Assembly (NCBI GenBank): GCA_024639765.1
Contig: JAHEHU010000018.1
Location: 2,113 to 45,806 of the forward strand
Source of the DNA: Eudoraea sp.
GTDB taxonomy: Bacteria > Bacteroidota > Bacteroidia > Flavobacteriales > Flavobacteriaceae
Direction of reading: 5' to 3'
Length of the DNA stretch: 43,694 nt
Below, one piece after another: positions 32,795 through 40,925 of this stretch (its first letter is position 1; the number at the start of each line of letters is the position of its first letter). Both the position numbers and the translations under genes were made by a program. The notes under the pieces are model-generated. The model was given only the letters and a program-made list of their open reading frames with translations. It did not search any database and was not told the DNA's origin.

Positions 32795-34375
32795 CTAGTA
32801 TATTTCAAATTCTTTATTGAATGGGGTTTTTAAGGAAAGCCCTTTCTTTTTGCTCACAGAATTGACAACTGCCAGTATGCTCTTGTTCTGTACCATTTGT
32901 ACACCCAAATCAATGTCATCGGCAAAGACGCGGTCCTGTGTGGCAAAAGAAACCTTTTTCCTCACTTCTTTATGAACCATTTCTAAAATTACACCACTGT
33001 TTAGAGGTTTCCTGAATTCAAAAGCCTGTGCTGCCGTAAGCAATTCTATAGCCAATATTTTTTCAACATTTTCAATGACCTGTAGCGCTTTCCTTCCGGA
33101 AATGGAGCCCATACTTACATGATCTTCCTGTCCCAGGGAAGTAGGAATACTATCTGCGCTTGCAGGGAAACACAAGCCCTTATTTTCACTGGCGAGGGCA
33201 GCAGAAGTATATTGCAGGATCATATACCCGGAATTGATCCCGGTTTGTTTCATCAATAATTTTGGGATCCCGGGGCTATTGCCTTCCAGGGCCAGGTAAA
33301 TACGCCGATCTGAAATGTTACCCAATTCAGCTGCGGCTAAACAAGCATAATCCAGTGCCATTGCAAGGGGTTGCCCGTGAAAATTGCCACCGCTGATAGT
33401 AAGGCCTTCATGGATGATCAACGGATTATCTGTCACCGAATTTAATTCGACCTCTAACAGCTCTTTTAAATGTAACCAGGCATTTCTGGAAGCGCCATGA
33501 ACCTGAGGAATACAGCGTAAGGAGTATGGGTCTTGTACCCGCTCACAATCTATATGATCTTCCATGATCTCCGAACCCTCTAATAACATTTGAATCCGTT
33601 TTGCCACATGCATTGTTCCCTTATAAGGGCGTAAGGCATGCAACTCTTTAAAAAAGGGTTTTATAGAACCCTGGAGGCCTTCCACCATCATAGCTCCAAT
33701 AACATCTGCATGAGCAAGGCAATTGTGTAAGCTATCAAGGACCACCACAGCATGAGCGGCAATAAATTGAGTTCCGTTGATAAGGGCTAGTCCTTCCTTT
33801 GGACCTAATTCTATGGGTGTTAACCCGGTTTCTTCAAAAAGTTGTGCTCCCGTAATAATACGATCCTGATACACCACTTTTCCAAGTCCCAAAAGAGGTA
33901 AAAATAGGTGGGAGAGAGGCGCCAGATCTCCTGAAGCACCAACAGAGCCCTGAGAAGGCACCACAGGAATGGCATCATTTTCTATATGCCAAAGAATACG
34001 CTGTAGGGTGGTCTCTGAGATTCCGGAATACCCTTTTGCCAGGGAATGTACTTTTAAGACCATCATTAACTTCGCCAGTTTACTCGAGATAGGTGGGCCT
34101 ACACCAACACTATGGCTTTTTAAGATATTATTTTGTAAGAGGCGTGTTTCTTCTTTTGAGATACTTGTGGTGCACAACGGTCCAAAGCCTGTGTTAATGC
34201 CATATACAGGAGATCCTTTTTCGATGATATTCTGTACTATGGTGTGACTTTCATTTATTTTTTTGTAGACTTTCTCACTGATCTGCCCATTAGTATAGCC
34301 ATTTACAAGGGAAAGGGCTATTCCTGCTGTAAGGTGATCTTCACCATATGAAAAGGTGCTGGGTTGGTCAACCAT
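32795..34375 (-). CDS. hutH: Histidine ammonia-lyase HutH
   Basis: A 526-residue lyase that removes ammonia from histidine to give urocanate. Ala147-Ser148-Gly149 in GSVGASGDLAPLSHL forms the self-made MIO prosthetic group. YGINTGFGPL near 58, SVTDNPLI near 318 and QEDHVSMGS near 405 are also conserved. It is the first gene of hutHIUG. A TACATTTA -7-like element lies about 40 bp upstream on the minus strand, but a matching TTG was not found. No HutC or other dedicated regulator is nearby, so control of the operon is not visible here. Confidence 0.95.
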   Translation of the reverse strand: MVDQPSTFSYGEDHLTAGIALSLVNGYTNGQISEKVYKKINESHTIVQNIIEKGSPVYGINTGFGPLCTTSISKEETRLLQNNILKSHSVGVGPPISSKLAKLMMVLKVHSLAKGYSGISETTLQRILWHIENDAIPVVPSQGSVGASGDLAPLSHLFLPLLGLGKVVYQDRIITGAQLFEETGLTPIELGPKEGLALINGTQFIAAHAVVVLDSLHNCLAHADVIGAMMVEGLQGSIKPFFKELHALRPYKGTMHVAKRIQMLLEGSEIMEDHIDCERVQDPYSLRCIPQVHGASRNAWLHLKELLEVELNSVTDNPLIIHEGLTISGGNFHGQPLAMALDYACLAAAELGNISDRRIYLALEGNSPGIPKLLMKQTGINSGYMILQYTSAALASENKGLCFPASADSIPTSLGQEDHVSMGSISGRKALQVIENVEKILAIELLTAAQAFEFRKPLNSGVILEMVHKEVRKKVSFATQDRVFADDIDLGVQMVQNKSILAVVNSVSKKKGLSLKTPFNKEFEIY

Positions 34376-34438
34376 TCCTGATATTATTTTAGTACCCTAA
34401 ATGTATTCATTATGTTTGAGATGCACTAAGAAAAGGAC

Positions 34439-34468
34439 TTGTCTATCGCAGACTTGTTTCTATTTTTG
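34439..34468 (+). promoter_or_regulatory. Promoter for nitroreductase gene
   Basis: TTG at 34439-34441, a 19-bp spacer and TATTTTTG at 34461-34468: a full match to the Bacteroidota TTG-N19-TAnnTTTG promoter. Leader to ATG 34495 about 20 nt. Confidence 0.65.
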
Positions 34469-34494
34469 CCATCAAGAATGTAATTCAGATTGCT

Positions 34495-35049
34495 ATGATA
34501 TTAGACCTCATCAAAAAAAGACGTTCGGTGTTTCCTGCTCAATACATTGAAAAGGAGATTGACAGAAAGGACCTCGAACGAATTTTGGAAGCAGCCAACT
34601 GGGCTCCAACACATAGAAAGACCGAGCCCTGGCGATTTAAGGTGCTCCAAGGGGAGTCCAAGGAGAAGTTGGGTCTGTTCCTTTCCTATAAATACATGGA
34701 TACGGAGGCAAAGCCAAAGGAAATGAAGACCAGGAAATTGATGGAGAACCCTAAAAAGGCGGCTGCCATAATAGCTATTTGTATGCAGCGAGACCCTCAG
34801 GAAAGAGTGCCGGAATGGGAAGAGATCGCTGCCACAGCCATGGCTGTTCAAAATATGTGGTTATGTTGTGTGGAATTGGGTATTGGCAGCTACTGGAGTT
34901 CTCCCGGACTCATACAATATATGGACGAATTTTTTGAATTTGCGCCCGGTGAAAAATGTCTTGGATTTTTCTATTTGGGGTATTATGATTCGGAATTAGA
35001 ACCGGGAATTCGTACCTCTGTTGACCAGAAAACAGTCTGGTTTGAGTAA
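34495..35049 (+). CDS. Nitroreductase-family FMN oxidoreductase
   Basis: A 184-residue protein of the small nitroreductase fold. IKKRRSVFPAQY at residues 6-17 and ANWAPTHRKTEPWRF near 34 are the FMN phosphate and isoalloxazine contacts of the family, and VQNMWLCCVELGIGSYWSS near 117 is the conserved dimer helix. It probably reduces a quinone, nitro compound or flavin-like substrate with NAD(P)H; the physiological one cannot be read. The gene has a strong promoter of its own and faces a convergent DUF456 gene 22 bp away. Confidence 0.87.
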   Translation: MILDLIKKRRSVFPAQYIEKEIDRKDLERILEAANWAPTHRKTEPWRFKVLQGESKEKLGLFLSYKYMDTEAKPKEMKTRKLMENPKKAAAIIAICMQRDPQERVPEWEEIAATAMAVQNMWLCCVELGIGSYWSSPGLIQYMDEFFEFAPGEKCLGFFYLGYYDSELEPGIRTSVDQKTVWFE

Positions 35050-35071
35050 TATGTTCTTCAGCTTTAGCTAT

Positions 35072-35587
35072 TTAATCAAAATAAGGAAACAAATCGGCCT
35101 TATATTCCCAGCATTTAGTTATAAACAGGCCCATAAATATGATGGTTACCACAAACTTTAAGAAGGTTCCCGTAAGAAAGCCTATAAATGAACCGAAAGC
35201 GGCTTTGAGGGCCGACTTTTGATCAGCCTTATTCAGTAACTCTCCCAGAAATGCCCCTACAAAGGGCCAGATGATGATTCCCAGTATTCCAAGTATGGGA
35301 AAGAGAATAGCTACAACAAGGCCCAAGGTAGTTCCTATCATGCCCGCTCTTGTGCCGCCAAATCTCCTGGTGCCCAAAACCGGAATCAGATAATCCATGG
35401 CAAAGACAATAAAAGCTACTACCAGTGTTATTCCCAGGAACCACCAGTCATTAGGTACGGCATTGGTGAGATAAAGGCATAAGAGTCCCAGCCAGCTTAT
35501 TGGTGTACCAGGTAATACTGGGAGAAAACTACCCAGGATACCCGTTAGCATCAGAATAAAACCAAGGACCAATAAAAAAATATCCAT
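35072..35587 (-). CDS. DUF456 membrane protein
   Basis: A 171-residue membrane protein of four or more helices. GSFLPVLPGTPISWLGLL near residue 20 and the glycine-rich GLVVAILFPILGILGIIIWPFVGAFLGEL near 90-115 are the DUF456 repeats, which resemble small Gly-rich membrane channel-like proteins. Its function is unknown. Two TTAC-N4-GTAA palindromes lie immediately upstream, 46 bp apart. Confidence 0.82.
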   Translation of the reverse strand: MDIFLLVLGFILMLTGILGSFLPVLPGTPISWLGLLCLYLTNAVPNDWWFLGITLVVAFIVFAMDYLIPVLGTRRFGGTRAGMIGTTLGLVVAILFPILGILGIIIWPFVGAFLGELLNKADQKSALKAAFGSFIGFLTGTFLKFVVTIIFMGLFITKCWEYKADLFPYFD

Positions 35588-35591
35588 ACCC

Positions 35592-35649
35592 TTACTTTTG
35601 TAATAGGACTAAAGTACAGCAGATTTGTTACATCTGTTTACTTTTGTAA
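35592..35649. promoter_or_regulatory. Pair of identical palindromic operators
   Basis: TTACTTTTGTAA occurs at 35592-35603 and again at 35638-35649, 46 bp apart (about 4.4 helical turns). Each is a TTAC-N4-GTAA inverted repeat. The first sits 5 bp before the DUF456 start codon and the second in the space shared with the divergent TonB-like gene. A dimeric regulator binding site is plausible; which gene it controls is not clear. Confidence 0.4.
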
Positions 35650-35724
35650 ATCCTTTTAAGAGTTGACAGCTAATTCTTATTCACTAAAAAAAAGCGTAAT
35701 TTTCGGTATTGAATAGCAATTATT

Positions 35725-36201
35725 ATGAGGCTTCTTGGTATTCTATGTTGTTGTTTCCTCTTACAATCCTGTGATTGGATGGCCTCTACCGAATCCAAGA
35801 CACAAAAAATAGTGGAAGATGAACTTCGTGGGATAGACTGGAATGATGTGGACCAATACCCACTTTTTGAAGGTTGTGACGAAACCGCAGCCAAATTAGA
35901 ACAACGAATGTGTTTTGAAAATACCTTGTTGCAAAATCTGGCGATGAGTTTGCAGGAGTTTCATTTTATGACAGAAAGTGAACTGGAAACGACCATTTAT
36001 TTAGATTTTCTAGTAGATAACCAGGGAGTAATTACGGTAGTAAATATCGACAAAAACCCAGTGCTTGAAGCGCAATTGCCTCAATTTAGCGGGATCATCA
36101 CAAAGGGTCTTAAGAGTATGCCAAATCCGGCTCCTGCTCTGAAACGCGGGGTACCCGTAAAAACAAGATTTAGATTGCCCCTGCAAGTAACAACAAAATA
36201 G
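35725..36201 (+). CDS. Lipoprotein with TonB C-terminal-like domain
   Basis: A 158-residue lipoprotein: signal peptide ending in LLQSC with Cys16. The mature part has VDQYPLFEGCDE near residue 50 and a C-terminal stretch (IYLDFLVDNQGVITVVNI, LKSMPNPAPALKRGVPVKTRFRLPL) that follows the strand-helix-strand pattern of TonB C-terminal domains, as in many small flavobacterial proteins labelled energy transducer TonB. With no inner-membrane helix and Pro-rich linker it cannot be a full TonB, so the role is open. It leads a run with ruvC 5 bp downstream. Confidence 0.65.
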   Translation: MRLLGILCCCFLLQSCDWMASTESKTQKIVEDELRGIDWNDVDQYPLFEGCDETAAKLEQRMCFENTLLQNLAMSLQEFHFMTESELETTIYLDFLVDNQGVITVVNIDKNPVLEAQLPQFSGIITKGLKSMPNPAPALKRGVPVKTRFRLPLQVTTK

Positions 36202-36206
36202 AAAGC

Positions 36207-36758
36207 GTGTCTAAGGAAAAGATCATCATGGGAATAGATCCCGGAACCACCATAATGGGATTTGGGGTCATAAAAGTGACGGGTACTACCATGTCTTTTG
36301 TTCAAATGAACGAACTCCTGCTCAATAAGTACAAGGACCCTTTTACGAAATTAAAACTCATCTATGACCGCACAATTTCGCTGATAGATACCTATCACCC
36401 GGATGAAATTGCCATTGAAGCGCCATTTTTTGGCAAGAATGTGCAGTCCATGTTAAAACTGGGAAGGGCACAAGGGGTGGCTATGGCAGCCGGACTCAGC
36501 AGGGAGATACCCATTACTGAGTATTTCCCAAAGAAGATCAAAATGGCTATCACCGGGAATGGAAATGCCAGCAAGGAACAGGTGGCTAAAATGCTGCAAA
36601 GTATGCTAAACTTAAAAACACTACCGAAGAATCTGGACAGTACGGACGGGCTGGCTGCTGCCGTATGCCATTTCTACAACGAAGGCAGAGTGGAGACCGG
36701 AAAAGGATATACCGGATGGGCCTCGTTTGTAAAACAGAATGAAGATCGTATCAAATAA
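36207..36758 (+). CDS. ruvC: Holliday junction resolvase RuvC
   Basis: A 183-residue endonuclease of the RNase H fold, starting at GTG 36207. MGIDPGTT near residue 8 gives the first catalytic Asp, AIEAPFFGKN near 70 the Glu, and STDGLAAAVCHF near 150 the final acids. It cuts Holliday junctions during recombination repair, with RuvAB supplied elsewhere. It lies 5 bp after the lipoprotein gene and 3 bp before DUF3667. Confidence 0.95.
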   Translation: MSKEKIIMGIDPGTTIMGFGVIKVTGTTMSFVQMNELLLNKYKDPFTKLKLIYDRTISLIDTYHPDEIAIEAPFFGKNVQSMLKLGRAQGVAMAAGLSREIPITEYFPKKIKMAITGNGNASKEQVAKMLQSMLNLKTLPKNLDSTDGLAAAVCHFYNEGRVETGKGYTGWASFVKQNEDRIK

Positions 36759-36761
36759 GAT

Positions 36762-37511
36762 ATGGGAGAAGAAATTTCTAAAACCTGTAAAAATTGCGGC
36801 ACCAGATCAGAGCTCACCTATTGCCCAGCCTGTGGGCAGCGAATATCAGTAAACAAGGTGACCTTCAAAGAGACTTTTGAAGATCTAGCGGATGCTCTCT
36901 TCTCTGTCAATGCTCCGTTATTGAATACTATTAAGGAATTGGCAGTAAGCCCCGGACAGATGCTGCGTAATTATTTGAGCGGGCAACGCAAGAAATATTA
37001 TAAACCGGTATCCTTTTTTCTTCTTACAACAGTTGTTTATTTAATTATAAGATCCCTAATAGGTTTTGACCCTTTTAGAAATAGCATGATTGTAGTGGAA
37101 GAAGGATCAGTGGATGGAACCGTTCTAACCGACGCCAAGAATTATTTTCTCCTGAATATCAGTAACTTCCTGTTCATTTTTGTTTTTACCCTAGCTATTT
37201 TTTCCAAGTTGTTCTTCTTTAGGCGGTATTCCATGGCAGAATTCCTTGCGATATCATTTTATTTACTTGGGATATACACCCTTTTGGTGACCTGCAATAT
37301 GTTCCTTGTCCAATATGTTGGAGACCATTTACAACCTATGGGCATATTGATAATGTTGGTATATTTTAATTTTGCCATGTGTTCTCTATTTCAAAAATCT
37401 TACCTCCTGGTGATTTTAAAATCTACCTTACTCTACGCATCTGCGTTCTTTCTCTATTTCGCAATTTCTTATGTTTTGTCTTTCTTAATTGTATTATTTA
37501 ATCAAGGGTAA
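36762..37511 (+). CDS. DUF3667 zinc-ribbon membrane protein
   Basis: A 249-residue protein with an N-terminal zinc ribbon, CKNCGTRSELTYCPACGQR (four Cys, residues 9-27), a helical linker, and about five membrane helices in the last 150 residues. This is the DUF3667 layout common in Bacteroidota. Function is unknown; a role in sensing or assembly at the membrane would be a guess. Its stop TAA shares its last base with the ATG of hemW (TAATG), implying translational coupling. Confidence 0.8.
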   Translation: MGEEISKTCKNCGTRSELTYCPACGQRISVNKVTFKETFEDLADALFSVNAPLLNTIKELAVSPGQMLRNYLSGQRKKYYKPVSFFLLTTVVYLIIRSLIGFDPFRNSMIVVEEGSVDGTVLTDAKNYFLLNISNFLFIFVFTLAIFSKLFFFRRYSMAEFLAISFYLLGIYTLLVTCNMFLVQYVGDHLQPMGILIMLVYFNFAMCSLFQKSYLLVILKSTLLYASAFFLYFAISYVLSFLIVLFNQG

Positions 37512-38653
37512 TGGCCGGTATCTATTTACACATTCCATTTTGCAAACAAGCATGCCATTACTGCGACTTCCATTTTTCTACCAACCTAAAAAAGAAAGAT
37601 GACATGTTAGAGTCGCTTCAGAAGGAACTGATTATGCGGAAAGATGAATTCAAAAATCAAACGGTTGCCACTATTTATTTTGGAGGAGGAACACCGTCCG
37701 TTTTGAGTACTGGAGAGATCGATATGCTGATCCAGGCAGTGTATGAACACTACGAGGTAGAAAAGGACCCGGAGATTACTCTGGAGGCCAACCCGGATGA
37801 TCTCTCATCAAAAAAGTTACAAGAATTGGCTGATTCGAAGGTAAACAGACTCAGCATAGGAATACAGTCTTTTTTTGATGAGGACTTAACGCTTATGAAT
37901 AGGGCACATAACGCCCGGCAGGCAAAAGAATCTCTTAGAGAATCGACAACACTCTTCGATAATATTTCCATCGACCTTATCTACGGTATTCCCAACTTGG
38001 ATCACGAACGCTGGAAGGTGAATATTGAAACAGCATTATCTTTCAATATTCCTCATATTTCGAGTTATGCCCTTACCGTAGAACCCAGGACAGCCCTGAA
38101 AAAATTTATCGAAAAAGGGATTGTCCCAGACGTAGACGATGAAATCTCGGAAGAACAATTTCAAATACTATGTTCGACGCTCGAAAAGGCAGGCTTTGCC
38201 CAATATGAAATTTCCAACTTTGGTAAACCGGGATATTTTTCCAGGAACAACACGGCCTACTGGAAGGGGAAAACGTACATCGGGATTGGCCCTTCGGCAC
38301 ATTCCTTTAACGGTACACAAAGGTCATGGAATATTGCCAACAATAGTAGGTATATACAGGCCATAAAGAAAGCCGAATTGCCCCGTGAAGTGGAGACCTT
38401 AGGCAAAAGGGACCGCTATAATGAATACATGATGACCGGCCTACGAACCATGTGGGGTGTTTCTCTGAACAGAGTAATGGATGAATTTGGACAACATTTT
38501 CATGACTACTTGTTACAGCAGGCAGAACGACATATCACTGACAGGTTTCTATTTCTGGATGGAGATACCTTATTGGTGACCAAAAAAGGGAAGTTTTTAA
38601 GTGATGGTCTGGCGGCCGATTTATTTATGCTACCTTTAGAAAAGAAGAAATGA
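37511..38653 (+). CDS. hemW: HemW, radical SAM heme chaperone (HemN-like)
   Basis: A 380-residue radical SAM protein with the cluster motif CKQACHYCDF (Cys11, Cys15, Cys18). It lacks the fourth cysteine found in true HemN (Phe20 is at that site), and the shorter length is that of HemW. IYFGGGTPSVLS near residue 58 and LEANPDDLS near 98 are shared with the family. HemW binds heme and is thought to insert it into respiratory enzymes, so it would serve the cbb3 oxidase, although it is not near that locus. It overlaps DUF3667 by one base. Confidence 0.93.
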   Translation: MAGIYLHIPFCKQACHYCDFHFSTNLKKKDDMLESLQKELIMRKDEFKNQTVATIYFGGGTPSVLSTGEIDMLIQAVYEHYEVEKDPEITLEANPDDLSSKKLQELADSKVNRLSIGIQSFFDEDLTLMNRAHNARQAKESLRESTTLFDNISIDLIYGIPNLDHERWKVNIETALSFNIPHISSYALTVEPRTALKKFIEKGIVPDVDDEISEEQFQILCSTLEKAGFAQYEISNFGKPGYFSRNNTAYWKGKTYIGIGPSAHSFNGTQRSWNIANNSRYIQAIKKAELPREVETLGKRDRYNEYMMTGLRTMWGVSLNRVMDEFGQHFHDYLLQQAERHITDRFLFLDGDTLLVTKKGKFLSDGLAADLFMLPLEKKK

Positions 38654-38678
38654 GATCTGCAGAATATCTACAAAAATC

Positions 38679-39425
38679 ATGATTGCTTCCATCACACTAA
38701 AGAACCAAATATATCAGGTAGACCTATCCAAACCGCTGGATATTTCAATTCCCATCCGCGGTAATAAAAGCAATGTCAATGCATGGTACGTAGGCCCTCC
38801 AAGGATTGAACCCCATATTGATGCCGATTTTATTGGCAGCGTTGAGCAGGGGAGTAGTACCAACTTTCACGACATTTATTTTAATCCACATGCACATGGT
38901 ACCCATACGGAATGTTTAGGCCATATTACCCCTAAAGTCCATTCGGTCAACGAGGTGCTTGGTCATTATTTTTTTACCGCAACGCTCATTACCCTTGCTC
39001 CCGAAAAAGTGGGGAAAGATCTTGTCATTTCCAAAAAACAGCTTGAAAACGCTTTGGATGGAGGTGCACCAGAGGCGCTTGTCATAAGGACAATTCCCAA
39101 TACAAAGGAAAAACTAACAAGGCAATATTCACATACCAATCCGCCTTACATAACCGAAGAAGGAATGTTGTTCCTGGCAGCTGTAGGGATCGCACATTTA
39201 CTGGTAGACATGCCGTCGGTTGACAAAGAAAAAGATGAAGGTGCCTTGCTTGCTCATAAGGCCTTTTGGGGAATAAACGGCAGTCTAAGACATGCCGCTA
39301 CTATTACTGAATTCATTTTTGTGCCACATCATATTAAGGATGGGGACTATTTTCTGAATTTGCATGTAGCACCTTTTGAGAATGATGCAGCTCCCAGCAG
39401 GCCTGTGCTTTTTGAATTACTCTGA
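38679..39425 (+). CDS. Cyclase-family metal hydrolase (kynurenine formamidase-like)
   Basis: A 248-residue protein of the cyclase/KynB fold. The metal motif is HAHGTHTECLGHI near residues 71-83, corresponding to HxGTHxDxPxH in kynurenine formamidase with Glu and Gly substitutions. DKEKDEGALLAHKAFWG and VAPFENDAAPSRPVLFELL near the C-terminus also fit. The family hydrolyses formyl-kynurenine, cyclic amides or related compounds; given the substitutions, formamidase activity should not be assumed. It starts 25 bp after hemW. Confidence 0.75.
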   Translation: MIASITLKNQIYQVDLSKPLDISIPIRGNKSNVNAWYVGPPRIEPHIDADFIGSVEQGSSTNFHDIYFNPHAHGTHTECLGHITPKVHSVNEVLGHYFFTATLITLAPEKVGKDLVISKKQLENALDGGAPEALVIRTIPNTKEKLTRQYSHTNPPYITEEGMLFLAAVGIAHLLVDMPSVDKEKDEGALLAHKAFWGINGSLRHAATITEFIFVPHHIKDGDYFLNLHVAPFENDAAPSRPVLFELL

Positions 39426-39428
39426 TTA

Positions 39429-39460
39429 TCTTGTATTTTCATTGCTTTCCTTACCTTTAA
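39429..39460 (+). promoter_or_regulatory. Possible promoter for DUF4230 gene
   Basis: A TTG near 39430 followed after about 18 bp by TACCTTTA, close to the TTG-N19-TAnnTTTG promoter. Downstream is the DUF4230 ATG at 39484. One mismatch in the -7 element makes this moderate only. Confidence 0.35.
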
Positions 39461-39483
39461 ACGTTAATCTAAGATACCTTCAT

Positions 39484-40113
39484 ATGGATGGATTGTTGGA
39501 AGTGTTATTAGGTCTTATTCTTGGCGCTATTGCCATGTATTGGATCTATTCCTTATTTAGCAGAAAGAGGAACAAGGAAACCACGGAACACCAGTCTACC
39601 GTATTATTGGAGCGGATCAAGAATGTGTGTAAATTGATCTCTGTGGAAGGCGACTTTGCGGAGATCTATAAATACGAGAACACCAGGGAACGGTTCATGA
39701 GTCTGGTTAGCAGCAAGAAAAAAGCATTGATCGTGATCAATGCCAAAGTGCATATCGGATATGATCTTCAAAAGATCCATTTGCAGGCCAACAATGCCAA
39801 AAAACAAATTGTATTGACCAATTTTCCACCACCACAGATCCTTTCCATAGAACCACAATTGGAGTTTTATGATATTAAAAATGGACTTTTCAATTCCTTT
39901 ACCCCCAACGATCTTACGTCTCTGAACCAGGAGGCCATTAAGCACATCAAGGATAAGATCCCTCAAAGCGGCCTAATGGAAACGGCCAGCAGGGAAGCCC
40001 TGGAAGCCATCATGTTGATGGAAAAATTAGTGGAGACCATCGGGTGGAAATTGGAGTATTCAAGCCTGGAACTAACGGACGAAGAAAGGGCAAAATTAAT
40101 CGCTTTTAAATAA
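39484..40113 (+). CDS. DUF4230 membrane-anchored protein
   Basis: A 209-residue protein from ATG 39484; the frame extends to 39376 but that would overlap the cyclase gene and put extra sequence before the membrane helix. One N-terminal helix (LLEVLLGLILGAIAMYWIYSLF) is followed by VCKLISVEGDFAEIYKYEN and KKALIVINAKVHIGYDLQKI, the DUF4230 blocks. It is expected to sit in the membrane with the domain outside. Function is unknown. Confidence 0.82.
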   Translation: MDGLLEVLLGLILGAIAMYWIYSLFSRKRNKETTEHQSTVLLERIKNVCKLISVEGDFAEIYKYENTRERFMSLVSSKKKALIVINAKVHIGYDLQKIHLQANNAKKQIVLTNFPPPQILSIEPQLEFYDIKNGLFNSFTPNDLTSLNQEAIKHIKDKIPQSGLMETASREALEAIMLMEKLVETIGWKLEYSSLELTDEERAKLIAFK

Positions 40114-40132
40114 GCACAATACCACTATTCTT

Positions 40133-40534
40133 ATGAAGAAGTTATTTTGTTCTGCTATTATTATATTGATGCTGATTTCTTGTGTGGAAGATAGCAAAAA
40201 GGGTGTCAACTTTGATCCTGCCTTTGTTCATGTCGTTTATTTTTGGTTAAAAGACCCCGGTAATATGAAGGACCGGAAGGCCCTGGAGACATCCCTGGAA
40301 AAATTTATGCGAAATTCTAAATATGCCAAAACAAAATTTGTGGGCATCCCACCTAAAGCCAGCAGGGAGGTCGTAGACGATACATTTGCTTATAATCTTG
40401 TTCTGACCTTTGCCTCGGCCGAAGAACAGGAATTATATCAGAAAGAAGAAGCCCATCTTGTTTTTATTGAGGAATCTCAGGACTTGTGGGAGCGGGTAGT
40501 GGTGTATGACGCCAATAGCCTGGTATCTCCATGA
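40133..40534 (+). CDS. Dabb-domain (stress-responsive alpha/beta barrel) lipoprotein
   Basis: A 133-residue protein with a lipobox signal (MLISC, Cys17) and a single Dabb ferredoxin-like domain: FVHVVYFWLKDPGN near residue 28 and YNLVLTFASAEEQELYQKEEAH near 84 are typical. Dabb dimers occur in small enzymes and stress proteins; the lipoprotein form suggests attachment to an envelope membrane. It follows DUF4230 by 19 bp and precedes the MmcQ/YjbR gene by 16 bp. Confidence 0.85.
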   Translation: MKKLFCSAIIILMLISCVEDSKKGVNFDPAFVHVVYFWLKDPGNMKDRKALETSLEKFMRNSKYAKTKFVGIPPKASREVVDDTFAYNLVLTFASAEEQELYQKEEAHLVFIEESQDLWERVVVYDANSLVSP

Positions 40535-40550
40535 AGTAGCTAAAACATGA

Positions 40551-40910
40551 ATGATGAATGTTGAAGAATTTAGACACTATTGTCTTGCCAAGAAAGGAGT
40601 AACTGAGGAATTCCCTTTTGATGAAGTTACATTGGTCTTCAAGGTGATGGGTAAAATGTTCGCCTTGGTTCCATTGGAAAGGATCCCTTCACAAGTAAAT
40701 CTAAAATGCGACCCGGAAAGAGCCATCCAACTTCGCGAAGAGTATGATGGTATTGTAATGCCGGCCTATCATATGAGCAAGACCCATTGGAACACACTTT
40801 ATTTTGAGCAATTGCCCAGCAATGTCCTGATTGAACTTACGGAACACTCTTACCAACTGGTAGTTGCAAAATTCACCAAAAAAGTAAAGGCTGCCTTTGA
40901 CGCTCTTTAA
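40551..40910 (+). CDS. MmcQ/YjbR-family protein
   Basis: A 119-residue small protein. FRHYCLAKKGVTEEFPF near residue 5, LVFKVMGKMFALVPLE near 28, VNLKCDPERAIQLREEY near 50 and the AYHMSKTHWNTL segment near 75 are the YjbR (CyaY-like fold) signature. Its role, possibly nucleic acid binding, is not established. It ends 1 bp before the convergent DUF4407 gene. Confidence 0.88.
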   Translation: MMNVEEFRHYCLAKKGVTEEFPFDEVTLVFKVMGKMFALVPLERIPSQVNLKCDPERAIQLREEYDGIVMPAYHMSKTHWNTLYFEQLPSNVLIELTEHSYQLVVAKFTKKVKAAFDAL

Positions 40911-40925
40911 GTTAAAGGCTTTTTA
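40893..40925 (+). terminator. Possible terminator after the MmcQ/YjbR gene
   Basis: GCCTTT (40893-40898) pairs with AAAGGC (40914-40919) and is followed by TTTTTA. The loop is long (15 nt) and the stem overlaps both genes, so this is weak. Confidence 0.3.

Noticed and set aside
34376-34438. Promoter for hutH
   Set aside because: Only a TACATTTA -7-like element on the minus strand and no TTG at the right distance; not listed as a feature.
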